Shown: positions 60,258 through 64,000 of the stretch, one piece after another
Layout: every line of letters starts with the position of its first letter
Position numbering within the stretch: the stretch's first letter is position 1
Assembly (NCBI GenBank): GCA_963807385.1
Contig: CAWEBQ010000003.1
Span: forward strand, 496,001-560,000
DNA length: 64,000 nucleotides
From: JBDTSW01 sp963807385
GTDB lineage: Bacteria; Actinomycetota; Thermoleophilia; Solirubrobacterales; 70-9
Reading direction: 5' to 3'
Translations under genes and position numbers: made by a program
Notes under the pieces: model-generated
The model's input: the letters and a program-made list of their open reading frames with translations, nothing else
What the model was told of the DNA's origin: nothing
Database searches by the model: none

Positions 60258-61481
60258 TCACGAAGCCTGACGGGTTTGATCGTCGGAGGCGTCCAGGACC
60301 TGCCGGGCCGCCCGCGCGCCGCTTCGAAGCGCGCCCTCCATCAGGCCATGCCAGACGCCCGCGGTGTGCTCGCCCGCGAAGGCCAGCGGCCCGTGGGGCG
60401 CGGCGAGCACCGAGGTGATCTCCTGCTCGACCCAGACCGAGTACGCGGCCCCGATCCAGGGGTCGTCGTCCCAGGTCGAGACGAAGGCCCGCTCCGGCTC
60501 GAGCTCGAGGTCGCTGCGAAGCGCGACGAGGGACGCCGCCCAAGCCGCGGGGCCAGAGCTCACCGCCAATCGCTCCAAGGCCGGGGCCGAACCGGCGAAG
60601 CAGCAGGCGACCGGCTGCACCGCGCCATCGGAGCCATTCGCCGTCCACACCCAGTAGCGGTCCGCGACGCTGAGCACCGCGCTCGGCGGGGCGGTCTCGC
60701 GCAGTGGCACGAAGAGCTTTGCCGCGTGACCGTAGGAGACCGATGCGAGGGCCCCGGCCAGCGGCTCGGACAGAGCCGGATCGAAGGCGATCTCCTCGAT
60801 CACGCTCGCGGGCACCGCGATCACGCAGCGGTCTGCGCGCACCTCGTCCGCGCCGGTGCGGACCGTCACCGAGTCGCTGTCCCAAACCACCGATCTGACC
60901 GGCGCCCCCAACCGGACGGCATCGTCAAGCCCACCGGCGAGCTCGAGCGCAATGCGCTGGTTGCCGCCCGCCACGCTTGGCGCCGGAAAGTCGTCGATGT
61001 GGGCGACCATCGAGAGCGCCGCGGAGCCCACCGTGTCCGCCGGGCTGGCCGCGGAGACCTCGGTTCGGGCGGCCAACGCCTCGCGCACGGCGGGGTGGAT
61101 CTCCAGCCTGTCGACCAGCTCGCGCGCCGAGAGGCCCCGGCCCTCACCCGCCGCGGTGGCGCGCTCGATCTCCGCCACGGCGGCGTCGAGATCGGCGGGC
61201 TCGAACGGATCGGCCCCCCGCAGCTCGCGCCGCCCGTAGCTCATCCCCTTGTCGAGGAGGTCGAGGCCCAGGCGCTCGGTCGTCTCGCGGACGGTCGTGT
61301 TCTCGGCGAGGATGAACTCGGCGCCCATCTCGACCACCGAACCGTCGTCGAGCTCACGCGACCAGACGCGCCCCCCGACCCGATCCCGAGCCTCGAGGAC
61401 CACCACCTCCACCCCGCGCCGCTGCAGCGCCTCGGCGGCGGCAAGCCCCGCGAACCCGGCGCCGACGACGACAACCCTCAT
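60258..61481 (-). CDS. flavin-containing amine oxidase (putrescine oxidase-like)
   Basis: A 407-residue FAD oxidase of the monoamine oxidase fold. The N-terminal Rossmann motif is VVVVGAGFAGLAAAEAL, then LEARDRVGGRVWSREL and MGAEFI; the C-terminal FAD motif is GPLAFAGEHTAGVWHGLMEGALRSGARAA. It follows the aldehyde dehydrogenase by 5 nt. Oxidation of putrescine gives 4-aminobutyraldehyde, the substrate of that dehydrogenase, so the pair makes a complete route to GABA. Substrate inferred from context. Confidence 0.87.
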   Translation of the reverse strand: MRVVVVGAGFAGLAAAEALQRRGVEVVVLEARDRVGGRVWSRELDDGSVVEMGAEFILAENTTVRETTERLGLDLLDKGMSYGRRELRGADPFEPADLDAAVAEIERATAAGEGRGLSARELVDRLEIHPAVREALAARTEVSAASPADTVGSAALSMVAHIDDFPAPSVAGGNQRIALELAGGLDDAVRLGAPVRSVVWDSDSVTVRTGADEVRADRCVIAVPASVIEEIAFDPALSEPLAGALASVSYGHAAKLFVPLRETAPPSAVLSVADRYWVWTANGSDGAVQPVACCFAGSAPALERLAVSSGPAAWAASLVALRSDLELEPERAFVSTWDDDPWIGAAYSVWVEQEITSVLAAPHGPLAFAGEHTAGVWHGLMEGALRSGARAARQVLDASDDQTRQAS

Positions 61482-61486
61482 CGGCT

Positions 61487-62929
61487 CTAGTCCAGCGACA
61501 CCATGACGTGCTTGATCTCGGTGTAGTCCTCCAGCGCGTACATGGACAGGTCGCGGCCGTAGCCGGTCTCCTTCATGCCCCCGTGGGGCATCTCCGAGCA
61601 GAAAGTGATGTGGTCGTTCACCCAGACGACGCCGAAGCGCAGCGCGTTCGCCACCCGGTGGGCGCGGCCCACGTCGCGGGTCCAGACCGACGAACCGAGG
61701 CCGTAGCGCGTTCCGTTCGCCCACTCCACGGCGTTCGCCTCGTCCTCGAACCGCTGGACCGTGATCACCGGGCCGAACACCTCCTCCTGAACCATCTCGT
61801 CGCCCTGCTTGAGGCCGGCGACGATGGTCGGCTCGAGGAAATACCCCGGCAGGTCGGGCTCCGAGCCACCCGTCACGATTTCCGCGTGGTCGCCGCGCCG
61901 CTCCAGGAACCCCTCAACGCGCTCGCGCTGGGCGGCCGAGATGACCGGGCCCAGCGTGGTCGCCTCCTCGGAGGTGTCTCCCACCACGTAGCCCTTCGCC
62001 TGATCGGCGAGGCGGTTGACGACGTCGTCGTAGACCGGGCCCGCGGCCAGAACGCGGCACGCCGCGGTGCAGTCCTGGCCGGCGTTGTAGAGGCCGGTCG
62101 CGGCGATCGTCTCCGCCACCGCATCCATGTCGGCGTCGCCGAAGACGATCACCGGCGCCTTTCCGCCCAGTTCGAGGTGCACGCGCTTGAGCGTGTCGGC
62201 CGCCTCGCGTGCGATCCACTTGCCGGTCCCGGGGGATCCCGTGAGGCTGACCATATCCACGTCGGGATGCCGGACCAGCGCGGCGCCGGCGGGCTCGCCA
62301 TGGCCTGCGATGACGTTGAGCACGCCCGGCGGGAGCACGTCTGCCGCCAGTTCGGCGAACCGCAGGGTGCCGAGCGGCGTGTTCTCGGCGGGCTTGAGGA
62401 CGATCGTGTTCCCGGTCGCGAGCGCGGGCCCGATCTTCCAGACGAACATGGAAAGCGGGTAGTTCCACGGCGTGATCTGGCCCACGACCCCCACCGGCTC
62501 GCGGCGGATGATCGACGTCCGGTTCTCGACGTACTCGCCGGACGCCTTGCCCTCCAGCAACCGTGCCGCGCCCGCGAAGAAGCGCAGGTGGTCCGCGTTG
62601 CCAGGCATCTCCTCCGCGCGCGCCATCGCGATCGGCTTGCCCGCCTCGGAGGACTCGATGGCGAGCAGCTCGTCGAAGTGATCGTCGAAGAGCTGGGCGA
62701 GGACGAGCAGCCGCTCGGAGCGCTCGCGAGGAGTGGTCCGCGACCAGGTCTCGAAGGCGCGCCGGGCCGCGGCGACGGCGTGGTCGACGTCCTCGGCGCC
62801 GGACACGGGCGCCTCGGCCAGCGGCTGTCCGGTCGCCGGATTGAGGACCGCCTCGGTGGTGCCGTCGGCCGCGTCCACGAGCTCGCCGTCGATGAAGTTC
62901 TTGAGCTTGGTCAGGGTCGTTGTGGCCAT
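61487..62929 (-). CDS. aminobutyraldehyde-type NAD-dependent aldehyde dehydrogenase
   Basis: A 480-residue ALDH. NAD-binding ITPWNYPLSMFVWKIGPALA and LTGSPGTGKWI; catalytic Glu in ELGGKAPVIV; catalytic Cys in YNAGQDCTAACRV; C-terminal GVVWVNDHITFCSEMPHGG. The NYPLSMFVWKIGPAL and NAGQDCTAACR blocks are those of gamma-aminobutyraldehyde/betaine aldehyde dehydrogenases. The ATG at 62929 has the ribosome site GGAGAGGG; the longer frame is not coding. First gene of the unit with the amine oxidase and NTF2-like protein, divergent from agmatinase. Confidence 0.9.
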   Translation of the reverse strand: MATTTLTKLKNFIDGELVDAADGTTEAVLNPATGQPLAEAPVSGAEDVDHAVAAARRAFETWSRTTPRERSERLLVLAQLFDDHFDELLAIESSEAGKPIAMARAEEMPGNADHLRFFAGAARLLEGKASGEYVENRTSIIRREPVGVVGQITPWNYPLSMFVWKIGPALATGNTIVLKPAENTPLGTLRFAELAADVLPPGVLNVIAGHGEPAGAALVRHPDVDMVSLTGSPGTGKWIAREAADTLKRVHLELGGKAPVIVFGDADMDAVAETIAATGLYNAGQDCTAACRVLAAGPVYDDVVNRLADQAKGYVVGDTSEEATTLGPVISAAQRERVEGFLERRGDHAEIVTGGSEPDLPGYFLEPTIVAGLKQGDEMVQEEVFGPVITVQRFEDEANAVEWANGTRYGLGSSVWTRDVGRAHRVANALRFGVVWVNDHITFCSEMPHGGMKETGYGRDLSMYALEDYTEIKHVMVSLD

Positions 62930-62967
62930 CCCTCTCCTCGTTGACTTGATAGACACCCAAAGGTCTG

Positions 62968-63927
62968 ATGATCGACCCATATGATCGCTGGCCGAACCCG
63001 GAGCTGAAGCCTCCCTATGCCGGGCTTCCCAGTTTCGCCGGGATCCCGTGGTCGGAGCTGCCCGGCGATCTCGACGGCGTGGACGTCGCGATCGTCGGAG
63101 CTCCGTTCGACTGGCTCGCGAGCGACCGGGTCGGCAGCCGCGAAGCGCCCCGCGCGATCCGGGTCGCGAGCCGTCCCCTCGGCCCCGAGGTCGGAACGGG
63201 CGTGGACCCCGAGGCGCGGCTGCGGCTTCTCGACTTCGGAGACGCCCCAGTCATTCCCTTCGAGGCGGATGCGTCGCGGGCAGCGATTGCGGCCACGGTG
63301 CGACGGGTGGTCGATGCCGGTGCCATTCCCTTCGTCCTCGGCGGCGACCACTCGATCACCCTGCCGTCCCTGCACGGTTGCGCGCAACGGCATGGTCCGC
63401 TAGGGCTTGTCCACTTCGACTCTCACACGGACACCGCGCCCGACGTCTACGGGCAGGTAGACAACCACGGCACGATGATGCGCGCGGCGATCGCAGACGG
63501 GCACGTTCACCCGAGCCGCTACGTCCAGGTCGGGCTGCGCGGGCACTGGCCCGACCAGTCCGTCTTCGCCTGGCAGGCCGAGCGGGGGATCACGCACTTC
63601 ACGGCGGAGGACGTCCGCCGACGGGGCATCGACGAGGTCGTGGCCGAAGCGGTGGTGATCGCGGGAGAGGGCCCCGCCTACCTGAGCGTGGACATCGATG
63701 TGCTCGACCCGGCCTTCGCACCCCTCACCGGGACGCCTGAGGCCGGGGGTCTCGAGCCCCGTGAACTGCTCGCAGCCGTTCGCCATCTGGCGGAGGACCT
63801 CGAGCTTGTCGGCGCAGACATCGTGGAGGTGGTGCCGTCGGGCTGGGGCACGGGCGACCCGGCCGCGGTGACCGCGGGGGCCGTCATCGCGCGGGCGCTG
63901 ACCGGGATCGCGGCGCGCCGCGGCTGA
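62968..63927 (+). CDS. speB: agmatinase (ureohydrolase family)
   Basis: It hydrolyses agmatine to putrescine and urea. The 319-residue protein has the binuclear manganese motifs LGGDHSITLP, LVHFDSHTDTAPD and YLSVDIDVLDPAFAPLTGTPE, plus the C-terminal VEVVPSG. Guanidinobutyrase and related enzymes share the fold, so the exact guanidino substrate is open. The ATG follows AAAGG by 4 nt. It is divergent from the aldehyde dehydrogenase unit, with 38 bp between the starts. Confidence 0.87.
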   Translation: MIDPYDRWPNPELKPPYAGLPSFAGIPWSELPGDLDGVDVAIVGAPFDWLASDRVGSREAPRAIRVASRPLGPEVGTGVDPEARLRLLDFGDAPVIPFEADASRAAIAATVRRVVDAGAIPFVLGGDHSITLPSLHGCAQRHGPLGLVHFDSHTDTAPDVYGQVDNHGTMMRAAIADGHVHPSRYVQVGLRGHWPDQSVFAWQAERGITHFTAEDVRRRGIDEVVAEAVVIAGEGPAYLSVDIDVLDPAFAPLTGTPEAGGLEPRELLAAVRHLAEDLELVGADIVEVVPSGWGTGDPAAVTAGAVIARALTGIAARRG

Positions 63928-63950
63928 GCGGGGCCCCCGCCGGAGCATCG

Positions 63951-64000
63951 CTACCGCAGGACCAGGCAGTGCTCGGGGTGCCAGCCGAGCTTCACGGGGG
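63951..64000 (-). CDS. C-terminus of an ABC transporter ATP-binding protein (partial)
   Basis: The last 16 codons at the window edge read PVKLGWHPEHCLVLR then TAG. This is the closing strand of a TOBE domain, as at the end of PotA-type ATPases (W-x-P-E-H-x-x-V/L). It suggests that a second polyamine-type ABC transporter continues outside the window and converges on agmatinase. Confidence 0.5.
   Translation of the reverse strand, partial: PVKLGWHPEHCLVLR

Noticed and set aside
60051..61490. 479-residue plus-strand frame opposite the amine oxidase
   Set aside because: It has no recognisable domain; the minus-strand flavoenzyme has complete FAD motifs.

Overview
The window is about 64 kb of high-GC chromosome with very tight gene packing and mixed ATG/GTG/TTG starts. 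The protein set is actinobacterial: a fused E2-E1 2-oxoglutarate dehydrogenase, an AcnA with the actinobacterial ESFPASDPP linker motif, a UbiA enzyme of the decaprenyl-phosphate phosphoribosyltransferase type, a c-di-AMP (ydaO) riboswitch in front of a cell-wall hydrolase, and RTX-like tails on a secreted phosphatase. The style suggests a member of the Thermoleophilia (Solirubrobacterales-like), but this is an inference from gene content and no marker RNA gene is present. I saw no tRNA, rRNA, CRISPR array, prophage or insertion sequence.

Layout. 1-3.8 kb: two secreted phosphoesterases. 3.8-5.3 kb: ornithine-cyclodeaminase-family enzyme, a small AccE-like protein and a dodecin. 5.35-9.8 kb: assimilatory sulfur operon (sulfite reductase, APS reductase, ATP sulfurylase, APS kinase) behind a perfect palindrome. 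9.8-14.1 kb: NAD(P)H-type flavoenzyme, membrane-bound class III nucleotide cyclase, GNAT, PHP phosphoesterase. 14.1-15.6 kb: Rrf2 regulator and TauE/SafE sulfite exporter. 15.7-18.6 kb: acyl-CoA dehydrogenase, APH-type kinase and HAD phosphatase, the three domains of human ACAD10 as separate neighbouring genes. 18.6-29.7 kb: two polytopic membrane proteins, a methyltransferase/PadR divergent pair with an operator, a DEAD-box helicase, a quinone-oxidoreductase-like enzyme, a PfkB kinase, citrate synthase, a secreted beta-helix protein and two small unknown proteins. 29.7-33.3 kb: an acyl-CoA dehydrogenase pair, then a GNAT and a UbiA enzyme that are each frameshifted.

33.5-38.4 kb: an operon of a two-domain fatty acyl-CoA reductase, an SDR and an alkyl-DHAP synthase. 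Its members match the steps of the peroxisomal ether-lipid pathway. 38.5-43.2 kb: a zinc-ribbon protein and a 1444-residue 2-oxoglutarate dehydrogenase that carries two lipoyl domains, a peripheral-subunit-binding domain, an E2 core and E1 in one chain. 43.2-46.3 kb: a degraded AbiEi-like gene, a DUF3817-like membrane protein, a winged-helix protein and about 0.6 kb of decayed sequence with one strong orphan promoter. 46.3-53.3 kb: cupin/TetR pair, aconitase, SDR, glutaredoxin-like protein, riboswitch-controlled NlpC/P60 hydrolase, AzlCD exporter. 53.5-64 kb: a polyamine uptake and catabolism region (PotADBC, two GNATs, LysR, flavin amine oxidase, aminoaldehyde dehydrogenase, agmatinase, and the end of a second ABC ATPase).

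Two architectural themes run through the window. Many transcription units begin with a TAnnnT-like hexamer exactly 6 nt (sometimes 7-8 nt) before the start codon and have no Shine-Dalgarno sequence, which is the signature of leaderless transcripts. Many convergent gene pairs end with abutting or overlapping stop codons (CTAG, TGATCA, TAGCTA, TAGATCTA), leaving no room for a terminator. A GGGGTCAGGCACC repeat family occurs in two places and in both runs into the 3' end of a coding sequence.
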